A stretch of DNA of 12,141 nt from an uncultured Bacilli bacterium (GTDB taxonomy: Bacteria > Bacillota_I > Bacilli_A > RF39 > UBA660), in NCBI GenBank assembly GCA_910583745.1, contig CAJTZC010000032.1, positions 1-12,141 on the forward strand, given 5' to 3'. Position 1 is the first letter of the stretch; each line of letters opens with the position of its first letter. A program made the translations under genes and the position numbers. Of this stretch, positions 6,753-12,141 are shown one piece after another. Under the pieces are notes generated by a model that was given only the letters and a program-made list of their open reading frames with translations, was not told the origin of the DNA and did not search any database.

Positions 6753-7586
6753 CTATAAGAACGAAAGTTCTTCTATTAAATCGTCGATTTTTACCTTGTG
6801 GGATTCTTTTGTCTTTAAATCTTTCAATTCTACTTCATAATTGGCGATGTCTTTTTCGTCGAAGGTAATCAAAAAATTCGCTCGTATGTTCTCTTCTTCT
6901 ACCTTATGTTCTAAATAGTCTATTTCTATTTTGAAACCTGCATCTTTCAAGTTTGTTCCTACGATAAAAGCATCACTCATACGTTTTTGATTTTTAGGCA
7001 AGATGAAGGCATCGAGTTCTTGCTTTTCTTTTACATACGAGACGTGCTTTTCTAAAGTTTCATAGTCCATAGTAAAGTATGCAATACCTACACCATAGTT
7101 TGCGCCTCCATGCGCCACGATGTCTTCGCCTATCACGAGGTCAAACCCTAATTCTTTTTCGTACCTTTCGTCTAAAGCGACTGAGTCAAGAGCGGCCGCT
7201 ATTTCGATAGAGTCTAGGGCTTCTTGTAGGTCGTCATGGTTTTCACTTCCACCTAGATTGACTATTACTTCGTATTCATCTAAATTGTGTAGAACCTTTA
7301 CGGCGAGGTTCACGAGTTCGCTTTCTAGATAGACATTTTTTTCGGCTTTTGCTATGACGACGAATTGGTATTTTTCCTTGTATGTATAATATGGAGTATG
7401 GAAGTAAAACCTTCCTCTTTGGTCTCCTATAAAGGTGACTGCCTTTTCTATAGAGTCATCGATGAGTTGGCCTTGCTCATCCGATACGGGTATCATGATG
7501 TTTTCGCAGCTGTTCAATTCACAAGTTCCATCGAAAATATCTTTTATATAGTTAAATTTATGCATCTCTTTTCCTTTTAGTTGCAT
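6753..7586 (-). CDS. Degenerate histidyl-tRNA synthetase-like protein (277 aa)
   Basis: Resembles the later parts of HisRS but is much shorter than the usual 420 or so residues. Residues 50-100 align with the motif 2 region and the helix after it (FYFHTPYYTYKEKYQFVVIA, then YLESELVNLAVKVL), but the ATP-binding arginines of the FRYERPQAGRYREF consensus are missing. A motif 3-like AHGGANYGVGIAYF (158-171) is present, while the HisA-type LVRGLDYYTG motif is absent. Residues 190-277 match the HisRS anticodon-binding domain (LPKN, LKDAGFKIEIDY, EVELKDLKTKESHKVKIDDL). It probably cannot activate histidine; a HisZ-like or tRNA-binding accessory role is inferred. The start at 7586 follows GGAGG. It is the first gene after the T-box, and hisS-aspS T-box operons exist in other Bacillota. 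Confidence 0.75.
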   Translation of the reverse strand: MQLKGKEMHKFNYIKDIFDGTCELNSCENIMIPVSDEQGQLIDDSIEKAVTFIGDQRGRFYFHTPYYTYKEKYQFVVIAKAEKNVYLESELVNLAVKVLHNLDEYEVIVNLGGSENHDDLQEALDSIEIAAALDSVALDERYEKELGFDLVIGEDIVAHGGANYGVGIAYFTMDYETLEKHVSYVKEKQELDAFILPKNQKRMSDAFIVGTNLKDAGFKIEIDYLEHKVEEENIRANFLITFDEKDIANYEVELKDLKTKESHKVKIDDLIEELSFL

Positions 7587-7599
7587 TTTAGTCCTCCTT

Positions 7600-7813
7600 T
7601 TTTATACAAAAAAACTACTGTTCTATAGGGACGAATATCGAATCCGCGGTGCCACCCTATTTCACAATAGTATTGTACTCTTTCATTGTCTTATCGCGAC
7701 GAGACGTCAGTCTTTTGTCGAAGTGTCTTCCCTTTTCTTAAATTCTATCTCTCACCAACCGATAGTTCTCTTTGCACTTAATGAAAAAGTACTCCTCTTC
7801 TAAACTGAATATG
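7600..7813 (-). ncRNA. T-box riboswitch leader, apparent tRNA-Asp specificity
   Basis: Reading on the minus strand, the leader has the Stem I hallmark GGTTGGTGAGAG (7760-7749) flanked by CTATC/GATAG and a base stem AAGTG/CACTT. The specifier loop reads GAA-GAC-A, with GAC (Asp) at 7727-7725. The T-box AGGGTGGCACCGCGG is at 7658-7644. Its TGGC bulge should pair with a tRNA ending GCCA, consistent with the G73 discriminator of tRNA-Asp. The competing terminator follows. Uncharged tRNA-Asp is expected to stabilise the antiterminator and turn on the HisRS-like/HAD/aspS operon. Confidence 0.93.
7608..7671 (-). terminator. T-box regulated terminator
   Basis: On the minus strand the arm at 7671-7655 pairs with 7630-7614: 8 bp (one G-U), a small internal loop, then 6 bp (ATAGGG/CCCTAT), followed by seven T residues (7614-7608). 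The 5' arm includes the start of the T-box sequence, so it is mutually exclusive with the antiterminator helix AGGG/CCCT. Confidence 0.85.
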
Positions 7814-7818
7814 TTTTT

Positions 7819-7847
7819 AGTTTAGTGCTTTTTCGTCATAATGTCAA
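7819..7847 (-). promoter_or_regulatory. Promoter of the T-box/aspS operon
   Basis: A perfect TTGACA (7847-7842) is followed at 17 bp by TAAACT (7824-7819). The predicted start is near 7812, just before the T-box Stem I. Confidence 0.75.
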
Positions 7848-7940
7848 GAATTTTATGCGATTATTTCTTGAAAAATTTTGTCTATCGAGTGACAAATTCT
7901 TTTGTAATTACTTTAAAAATCGTATCGATTACTAAATTTA

Positions 7941-7949
7941 TGCTATAAT
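7941..7949 (+). promoter_or_regulatory. Extended -10 promoter of the ESX-lysozyme gene
   Basis: TGCTATAAT at 7941-7949 is a perfect extended -10. No good -35 is visible at 16-18 bp spacing, which an extended -10 can tolerate. The leader would be about 70 bases. Confidence 0.65.
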
Positions 7950-8026
7950 GATTAAAGAGTAACTTAAATTTAAATTCTAATTAAAGAATAGAAAGGCATA
8001 TATAACAAATTACAGGAGGAAAACAA

Positions 8027-8878
8027 ATGAAAATTGATTTAACAGAAGTAATGCGCTTAAAAGGAAGATTGGTCGATATCAATTCTGAACTGGATAATAT
8101 ATTGAACGGAATCCGTTCGGATTTTGATAGTATTGCATCCAATATAGGCTCTACTGAGCTACACCAGGCTATTTTGAATATTCAAGATAAGATAAAAACT
8201 CTCGGCACAAATTTTTCCAGTGATATGACTTCCCTCGAAAGCTTCTTGGAAGAACAGCTTCACTCCTATACGGTAACGAATGAGGAAGCGAGCAATGCAC
8301 TAAAAAATTTGGTAACTATGTTGCAAAATGTATTCGGTGAAAATGGAGAGATACTGGTCAAAACAGCTTCTGCTTCGGCGCTTTCATTCAATATGGGACG
8401 AAAAGCCGATAAAAATATAGGGGACCAAGATGGGTATGAAAATGGGGAGAAATCTCTAGAAAAGTTTAAGAATAAAATTGGTAACAGCGAAGAGAAATGG
8501 GAAATCGTCCATGAAACTTACTATTTCTTTAAAGAGAAAGGTTTATCGGATGAGCAGATTGCCGGTATTATAGGTAATATGACTCAAGAGTCTGCCTTGG
8601 ATTTGCGGTGTCCTACTGGTCAGTTTGAAGGATTATTCCAATGGTCGAACAGCAGAAAACCAGAGAGTTTCGATTTACAAACCCAATTAGAACACGCCTG
8701 GCAAGAAATTGAATACGACCGATATAGTGGGAAAGTCCTTTCAAAACTTTCTGAAACACAGTCTGTCAACGATGCGACGTATTCTTTTGCAAAATGGTTT
8801 GAAGGATACACCGGGGAAATGGATTTGAGACAAAGCTTCGCGAATGCTGTATATTATTATATAAAACAAAATCTTTAG
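8027..8878 (+). CDS. ESX/WXG100-like module fused to a phage-tail-lysozyme-like domain (283 aa)
   Basis: The ATG at 8027 follows AGGAGG. Residues 1-105 form a helical-hairpin ESX-type module homologous end to end to the 105-residue protein encoded at 9299-9616 (shared IxxNIxSxEL, FLxxQxxSY, TN, NL, F). A polar linker of about 50 residues follows. Residues 157-283 resemble phage tail lysozyme domains: LSDEQIAGIIGNMTQESALD (Glu188 the candidate catalytic acid), GLFQWSNSR (202-210), QLEHAWQEI and SFAKWFEGYTG. The expected role is a type VII-secreted peptidoglycan hydrolase, acting either on the cell's own wall or as an effector. There is no Sec signal peptide. No W-x-G is present, and the canonical Y-x-x-x-D/E tail motif is not seen. 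It is divergent from the operon of three ESX proteins. Confidence 0.82.
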   Translation: MKIDLTEVMRLKGRLVDINSELDNILNGIRSDFDSIASNIGSTELHQAILNIQDKIKTLGTNFSSDMTSLESFLEEQLHSYTVTNEEASNALKNLVTMLQNVFGENGEILVKTASASALSFNMGRKADKNIGDQDGYENGEKSLEKFKNKIGNSEEKWEIVHETYYFFKEKGLSDEQIAGIIGNMTQESALDLRCPTGQFEGLFQWSNSRKPESFDLQTQLEHAWQEIEYDRYSGKVLSKLSETQSVNDATYSFAKWFEGYTGEMDLRQSFANAVYYYIKQNL

Positions 8879-8904
8879 ATAGTCGGTTGTACTATCTTTT
8901 TTTT
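8877..8904 (+). terminator. Terminator of the ESX-lysozyme gene
   Basis: AGATAGT (8877-8883) pairs with ACTATCT (8891-8897) over a 7-base loop and is followed by a run of eight T. Confidence 0.85.
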
Positions 8905-8944
8905 GGAGAAAGGGGGAAGTTCTGATTTGGGTGGTTTAAGACAT

Positions 8945-8965
8945 AAAAAAAGAGCTCTAGGCTCT
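8945..8965 (-). terminator. Terminator of the ESX operon
   Basis: On the minus strand AGAGC (8965-8961) pairs with GCTCT (8955-8951) over a 5-base loop, followed by seven T. The stem is short but overlaps the last stop codon of the operon. Confidence 0.7.
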
Positions 8966-9284
8966 ATAGACTTTGGCTTTGATTCATTCTCGTATCCGTT
9001 ACTATCTGATTTAAGATAGTGGCATATTCTGAGATGACTGGTTGAATCTCTTCCTCTAGTATTTTAATGCTATTCCTTAAGCTTGCAAGTATAGACTGAA
9101 TGTCTGCTCCCGCTTCGTTTTGCCAACTGTTTTCTACTGCAGTAAGTATATATTTTAAACTGCTGCTATTGTTCGCAATTCGTTGTTCGTAGTTTGCTAG
9201 ATTTGACGAACTGGTTTCTAATTGAGAAAGATTTTTTATTTCATAATTTGAGTTACTATCATTTCCTAAAATTGCTGCTGCCAT
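8964..9284 (-). CDS. WXG100-family ESX protein (106 aa)
   Basis: Small helical-hairpin protein of the ESAT-6/WXG100 superfamily, the usual substrates of type VII secretion. The turn reads SWQNEAGADIQS (about residues 53-64), a W-x-x-x-x-G variant of the W-x-G turn. It is clearly paralogous to the 96-residue protein encoded at 9635-9925 (shared SxLxYI, WQNEAG[SA]D, P-x-I-S-E-Y). It has a slightly longer N-terminus (MAAAILGNDSNSN). The ATG at 9284 follows AAGGAGGAG. It is the last gene of a three-gene operon, 14 bases after the previous one. Canonical Y-x-x-x-D/E is not evident. It probably acts as a secreted homo- or heterodimer with one of its neighbours. Confidence 0.85.
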   Translation of the reverse strand: MAAAILGNDSNSNYEIKNLSQLETSSSNLANYEQRIANNSSSLKYILTAVENSWQNEAGADIQSILASLRNSIKILEEEIQPVISEYATILNQIVTDTRMNQSQSL

Positions 9285-9298
9285 TTCGTCTCCTCCTT

Positions 9299-9616
9299 TT
9301 AACCTTCAAATGTAGAATTTACTGTAGATATTAAATTGTCGATTTGTGCTTTCGTATTTGCATTCGTCGCTTCATAGCTACTGATTTGTGCGTTTAAGAA
9401 TTCTATAATTCTAGGTAAATTTGTCTGAATTCTATTCGATACATCGGTAAGTGCATGCGTCAAATTTTGATTCGAAGCTGTCAACTCGCTCGATTGAACA
9501 TTTCCACAGATTTCTTCTAACGTCGATACCATCTTAGAAAGTTCGTCTTTTAATTCTATTTCTATATCTTGGCTTCTTGAAGCAATTCTTTTTAATTCTG
9601 CTAAATCTAATGTCAT
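9299..9616 (-). CDS. ESX-like helical-hairpin protein without the WXG tryptophan (105 aa)
   Basis: Length, predicted two-helix fold and position between two WXG100 proteins identify it as an ESX-family member, but the turn has CGNVQSSEL (residues about 37-45) and no tryptophan anywhere. It is homologous over its whole length to the N-terminal module of the ESX-lysozyme fusion encoded at 8027-8878. The two therefore form one subtype and the W-containing neighbours another, which suggests heterodimer pairing (inference). The ATG at 9616 follows GGAAG. It lies 18 bases after the upstream gene and 14 bases before the downstream one, on the same transcript. Confidence 0.8.
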   Translation of the reverse strand: MTLDLAELKRIASRSQDIEIELKDELSKMVSTLEEICGNVQSSELTASNQNLTHALTDVSNRIQTNLPRIIEFLNAQISSYEATNANTKAQIDNLISTVNSTFEG

Positions 9617-9634
9617 ATTTTTTTCTTCCTTTCG

Positions 9635-9925
9635 TTATGATAAACTTCTATTCTGAGTGGATCTCGATTCTGCAACCAGTGTATTCATCGTCTTCGTATA
9701 TTCACTTATCGTCGGATTAATTGCGCCTTGTATATTTGTTATACATTTTTCTAACTCCGTTATAATCGAAGCGAGGTCGGACCCTGCCTCATTTTGCCAA
9801 TTGCTTCTTATTTGACCGATGATGTATGCTAAACTCTCTGCGTCATTTGCAATTTTTTGATTGCTACTTGCGAGTGTCATGGTGCTGTTTTCAAGTTGGT
9901 CTATACTTTTAATATCGTATGTCAT
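9635..9925 (-). CDS. WXG100-family ESX protein (96 aa)
   Basis: First gene of the ESX operon. It is a classic WXG100-size helical hairpin with the turn NWQNEAGSDLAS (about residues 42-53), helix 1 rich in polar repeats (LENSTMTLASSNQKIAND) and helix 2 ending ISEYTKTMN. It is paralogous to the last gene of the operon. The ATG at 9925 follows AAAGGAGAG. A good sigma-A promoter lies about 110 bases upstream. Expected to be exported by an ESX/type VII system as part of a dimer; the ATPase is not in this window. Confidence 0.87.
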   Translation of the reverse strand: MTYDIKSIDQLENSTMTLASSNQKIANDAESLAYIIGQIRSNWQNEAGSDLASIITELEKCITNIQGAINPTISEYTKTMNTLVAESRSTQNRSLS

Positions 9926-10040
9926 TTTTTCTCTCCTTTATTCGACTTTTATCTATATTTAGTATTGTCTTCTTTGTAAAATATATGTAGTTTCTTTGTT
10001 ATTCCATCTATCATCTCACTTCTACTTTTATCCCATTTTC

Positions 10041-10069
10041 ATTATAGCACGCTGGCTCAGTCAGGACAA
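10041..10069 (-). promoter_or_regulatory. Promoter of the ESX operon
   Basis: TTGTCC (10069-10064), 17 bp, TATAAT (10046-10041), with TGC just before the -10 (extended -10). The predicted start near 10034 leaves a leader of about 110 bases in which I see no recognisable riboswitch. Confidence 0.75.
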
Positions 10070-10077
10070 CTTATGGT

Positions 10078-10104
10078 TGTAAAACGATGTAAATGCGTTG
10101 TAAA
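10078..10104 (-). promoter_or_regulatory. Three phased TTTACA direct repeats upstream of the ESX promoter
   Basis: TTTACA occurs on the minus strand at 10104-10099, 10093-10088 and 10083-10078, spaced 11 and 10 bp, so all three lie on one face of the helix. The array ends 8 bp before the -35 of the ESX promoter, where an activator would bind. Confidence 0.5.
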
Positions 10105-10111
10105 TGATTTG

Positions 10112-10498
10112 TTATTTTAGGTTTTCATCTCCGAAGGGGAATGGGCACAGCTCTTCGACTGTATGTGCTTCGATTTCTCCTTTTCTGTTCATCGCGACAA
10201 TCTCTTTCTCTTTTTCGAACATCTCACTGATTACCATCCTACACATAAAGCAAGAAGTGCCTATCTTTTCACTGTCGCACATGACGTACATCTTTTCGAA
10301 GTCGTATCTCTTATAGCCTGCACTTATGGCCGAGAGGATAGCACTTCTCTCTGCACATATGCTCGCCCCATAAGAGGCATTTTCGACATTTACACCGCAG
10401 AATTCTTTTCCATCTTTCATTACAGCTATGCAAGAAACTCTAAAATTTGAATAGGGACTGTACGAGTTTTCTAGCAGTTTTAACAATTTATCTTTCAT
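10112..10498 (-). CDS. cdd: Cytidine deaminase (128 aa)
   Basis: Zinc enzyme converting cytidine or deoxycytidine to uridine or deoxyuridine in pyrimidine salvage. The small tetrameric-type length fits. NVENASYG (37-44) binds substrate. The zinc site is C-A-E (Cys48, catalytic Glu50) plus Cys83 and Cys86 in TSCFMCRM. The usual P-C-x-x-C-R-Q signature is altered (Ser for Pro, Met for Gln), which is mildly atypical. I use the ATG at 10498 rather than an in-frame GTG at 10507, because AGGGTG then serves as the ribosome site and the predicted transcript start near 10511 leaves only a short leader. It has its own promoter between it and the FtsW gene. Confidence 0.92.
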   Translation of the reverse strand: MKDKLLKLLENSYSPYSNFRVSCIAVMKDGKEFCGVNVENASYGASICAERSAILSAISAGYKRYDFEKMYVMCDSEKIGTSCFMCRMVISEMFEKEKEIVAMNRKGEIEAHTVEELCPFPFGDENLK

Positions 10499-10517
10499 TT
10501 TTATCACCCTATCTTAA

Positions 10518-10545
10518 ATTATACTATCCCTCTTTTAAATGTAAA
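10518..10545 (-). promoter_or_regulatory. Promoter of cdd
   Basis: TTTACA (10545-10540), 16 bp, perfect TATAAT (10523-10518). The start would fall near 10511, 13 bases before the ATG. Confidence 0.7.
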
Positions 10546-10592
10546 GATAAACCGGTTGGCTTGCCATCTTCTATACAATGAGTTTTTATCAT

Positions 10593-11678
10593 TTACTGGT
10601 GTTTACTGACACTTAGGATGATGCCTATGCTCGCCATGGATACCAGCAGACTTGAACCACCATAAGATAAGAATGGTAAAGTAACACCCGTCACGGGAAC
10701 GAGCCCTACTACTACGGAAAGGTTCAAAATCGCTTGGAGAATGATGCCGAATGAAAGACCGAATATTAGGTATTTTCCAAAAAGATTTTTTGTTTTGAAA
10801 AACATCTTCATGGAGATATAGAATATCAAGAAAAAGGCCGTGCAGACGATGAGGACACCTAAGAACCCAAATTCTTCGCTTATAATGGAGAAGATGAAAT
10901 CTGTCTGGGGTTCCGGTAGGTAGAAGTATTTTTGTCTCGATTTCATGAAACCCATGCCGAGGAGACCCCCTGGACCGATTGCGTATAGACTTTGTATGAT
11001 TTGAAAGCCTGAGCCCAGTGGGTCGACCCATGGGTTCAAATAGGATACGATTCTCGCCATTCTATAGGGTGCGACGATTATCAAACCGACAATTCCCAAT
11101 AGGCCTAAGATGCCACAGCCTATGAAGAAAGAAATTTTCGATTCGCTTATAAAAATCATGGCGACCAACGTGAGGGTTATAACCATCCCCGTACCGAAGT
11201 CTGGTTCTAGCATTATAAGGGCAAAAAACAGGAGAATGATTCCCAAAATCGGCAAGATTCCGTTTTTTATGTTTCGCATATCTTTTTCGTTCCGCGACAG
11301 ATATTTTGCTGTAAATATGATTAAACCTATTTTGGAGAGTTCGCTCGGCTGTATACCTAAGCCTCCTATTCCGAACCAACTTCGACTCCCGTTTCGAACC
11401 TGTCCAATTCCAGGAATTAAGACCAAAATTAGCAAGGAAGCACATATCATCAAGATGACATTGGAATACTTTTCATAGAGTTTGTAATCGATATGAGAGA
11501 TTACATTCATACCAATGAACCCGACGATTAGAAAAACGACCTGTGATATTAAAAATTTATACTCTGAGCCAAATTTATATTCTGCCCAGATACTACTTGC
11601 CGAATAAATCATAATAGCTCCGAATGAAGCCAAGGCCAAAACTAAGTATTTGAGCATTTTATCTAGACTGAATTTCAA
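10593..11678 (-). CDS. ftsW: SEDS-family peptidoglycan glycosyltransferase, FtsW type (361 aa)
   Basis: Polytopic membrane protein (about ten hydrophobic segments) that polymerises lipid II into glycan strands at the septum with a class B PBP. Diagnostic segments: GSRSWFGIGGLGIQPSELSK (97-116, including the conserved Trp101), EPDFGTG (158-164), LPEPQTDFIFSIISEE (254-269, with Asp260 in the position of the essential SEDS aspartate), and the signature VTGVTLPFLSYGGSSLL (329-345). Length matches FtsW/SpoVE better than RodA, and the absence of sporulation genes here favours FtsW, though SpoVE cannot be excluded. The start is a TTG at 11678 with AGGGTGAT just upstream; an ATG at 11657 is the fallback. 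No clear terminator follows it before cdd. Confidence 0.9.
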   Translation of the reverse strand: MKFSLDKMLKYLVLALASFGAIMIYSASSIWAEYKFGSEYKFLISQVVFLIVGFIGMNVISHIDYKLYEKYSNVILMICASLLILVLIPGIGQVRNGSRSWFGIGGLGIQPSELSKIGLIIFTAKYLSRNEKDMRNIKNGILPILGIILLFFALIMLEPDFGTGMVITLTLVAMIFISESKISFFIGCGILGLLGIVGLIIVAPYRMARIVSYLNPWVDPLGSGFQIIQSLYAIGPGGLLGMGFMKSRQKYFYLPEPQTDFIFSIISEEFGFLGVLIVCTAFFLIFYISMKMFFKTKNLFGKYLIFGLSFGIILQAILNLSVVVGLVPVTGVTLPFLSYGGSSLLVSMASIGIILSVSKHQ

Positions 11679-11934
11679 AAAATCACCCTATTGAATTTTA
11701 TTTTTTGCTCCATTGAAAAAGAACAAAATTCGATTTTGTCCTACAAGGTTCGTTTTTTTAAAATGTTAGTTATAAATCTATTTTATTCTTTTATTACAAA
11801 ATCTCAAATTCTTCAGAGAATACGTATATTTATTTTTTATTTCAGTGTGTTTCACCTATCTATAATCCTCTTTTTCTAATTTATCATACGTAATTAAATA
11901 GTCTATCTCATATATTAGGGGGGTTTTGGCACCT
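11679..11934. other. AT-rich intergenic region
   Basis: No convincing gene. It holds the FtsW ribosome site and a 7-bp hairpin (ACAAAAT/ATTTTGT, arms 11723-11729 and 11733-11739) that may lie in the FtsW promoter region. I could not assign a promoter on either strand with confidence; a TATATT at 11911-11916 is the best plus-strand -10 for the small peptide downstream. A TTG-initiated plus-strand frame at 11691-11879 has no ribosome site and is ignored. Confidence 0.5.
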
Positions 11935-11971
11935 ATGAATTTCATCTTTGAATTTATTATTGATTGGAGTG

Positions 11972-12058
11972 ATGTCTATAGAATTAAAGATAGACTTTGA
12001 TGGTCTACTTCAAGTGCTCATAGCACTCGCCATCATCATTATTTTGTTAAAATTTTAA
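11972..12058 (+). CDS. Small hydrophobic peptide (28 aa), possible type I toxin-like
   Basis: The ATG at 11972 overlaps its ribosome site (GGAGTGATG). The peptide begins with a short polar segment (MSIELKIDFDG) and continues as one membrane helix (LLQVLIALAIIIILLKF) ending Lys-Phe. Size and layout resemble type I toxin peptides and holin-like toxins of Bacillota, but I recognise no specific family. An overlapping 21-codon frame (11935-12000, ATG, other frame) covers its start and could act as a translated leader. A hairpin that terminates best on the minus strand lies just downstream, so an antisense RNA over the 3' end is possible. Very short frames can arise by chance, hence the modest confidence. 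Confidence 0.5.
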   Translation: MSIELKIDFDGLLQVLIALAIIIILLKF

Positions 12059-12067
12059 TGAAGAAGT

Positions 12068-12108
12068 AAAAACAACACGACTAAGGCCCTAATGTTCTTA
12101 GCCGTGTT
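12068..12108 (-). terminator. Hairpin terminator, stronger on the minus strand
   Basis: AACACG-A-CTAAG (12074-12085) faces CTTAG-C-CGTGTT (12097-12108). The central A-C mismatch on the plus strand becomes a G-U pair on the minus strand, and the T-rich tail (GTTTTT) is also on that side. It probably ends a transcript entering from the right, and may also end the small-peptide mRNA. Confidence 0.65.
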
Positions 12109-12141
12109 TCACAAACAATGGAGAGTCGCGACAAGAATATC

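Noticed and set aside
8027..8878. Prophage origin of the lysozyme gene
   Set aside because: No holin, tail or integrase genes nearby; the N-terminus is an ESX module matched by the adjacent ESX operon.
10499..10507. GTG start of cytidine deaminase at 10507
   Set aside because: The GTG falls within the likely ribosome site and almost at the predicted transcript start; the ATG at 10498 fits the family N-terminus.
10508..10592. Terminator between ftsW and cdd
   Set aside because: Only a weak TGGC/GCCA hairpin without a T-run is visible; cdd has its own promoter, but read-through from ftsW cannot be excluded.
11062..11445. 127-codon minus-strand frame, and others overlapping ftsW on both strands
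   Set aside because: They lie inside the FtsW coding sequence; the FtsW frame carries all the conserved SEDS motifs.
11691..11879. 62-codon plus-strand frame upstream of ftsW
   Set aside because: TTG start, no ribosome site, AT-driven Phe/Ile/Tyr composition; probably chance.

Overview
The window comes from a low-GC Gram-positive bacterium, most likely an anaerobic Bacillota of the Clostridia/Tissierellia type. This rests on AT-rich DNA, AGA-rich arginine codons, strong AGGAGG ribosome sites, T-run hairpin terminators, a T-box riboswitch, WXG100 (ESX) proteins and an archaeal-type AspRS. The genus cannot be fixed from the sequence alone. No rRNA, tRNA, CRISPR array or transposase is visible.

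Layout. (1) 1-3137, plus strand: a co-directional cluster of three paralogous genes built from a roughly 38-41 residue helical repeat (about 4, 6 and 3 full units in the visible parts), then a small acidic helical gene overlapping the third. It ends in a perfect 16-bp hairpin. Two copies of a 133-bp perfect DNA repeat span the gene junctions. (2) 3130-4620: a thymidylate metabolism pair. On the minus strand is a dTMP kinase gene in one continuous frame broken by three nonsense codons; divergently, on the plus strand, is an intact ThyX-like flavin-dependent thymidylate synthase. (3) 4640-7847, minus strand: an operon behind a T-box leader whose apparent specifier is GAC (Asp). It encodes a degenerate HisRS-like protein, a UMPH-1-type HAD phosphatase and a 429-residue archaeal-type AspRS. 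(4) 7920-10104: ESX/type VII secretion substrates. One plus-strand gene fuses a WXG100-like module to a phage-tail-lysozyme-like domain. Divergently on the minus strand lies an operon of three small ESX proteins, whose middle member is homologous to the N-terminal module of the fusion. (5) 10112-11678, minus strand: cytidine deaminase and an FtsW-type SEDS protein. (6) 11679-12141: AT-rich DNA with a 28-codon hydrophobic peptide gene that may be a type I toxin-like peptide, next to a hairpin that terminates best on the minus strand.

How the parts work together. The T-box should raise AspRS operon expression when uncharged tRNA-Asp accumulates. The HisRS-like gene in first place recalls the hisS-aspS operons of other Bacillota, but its catalytic motifs are eroded. 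The ESX genes look like secreted helical-hairpin partners plus a secreted cell-wall hydrolase; no EssC-type ATPase is in the window, so the secretion machinery must lie elsewhere. The most unusual items are the repeat-protein cluster, the HisRS-like/HAD/AspRS T-box operon, the ESX-lysozyme fusion, the triple-nonsense dTMP kinase and the small hydrophobic peptide locus.
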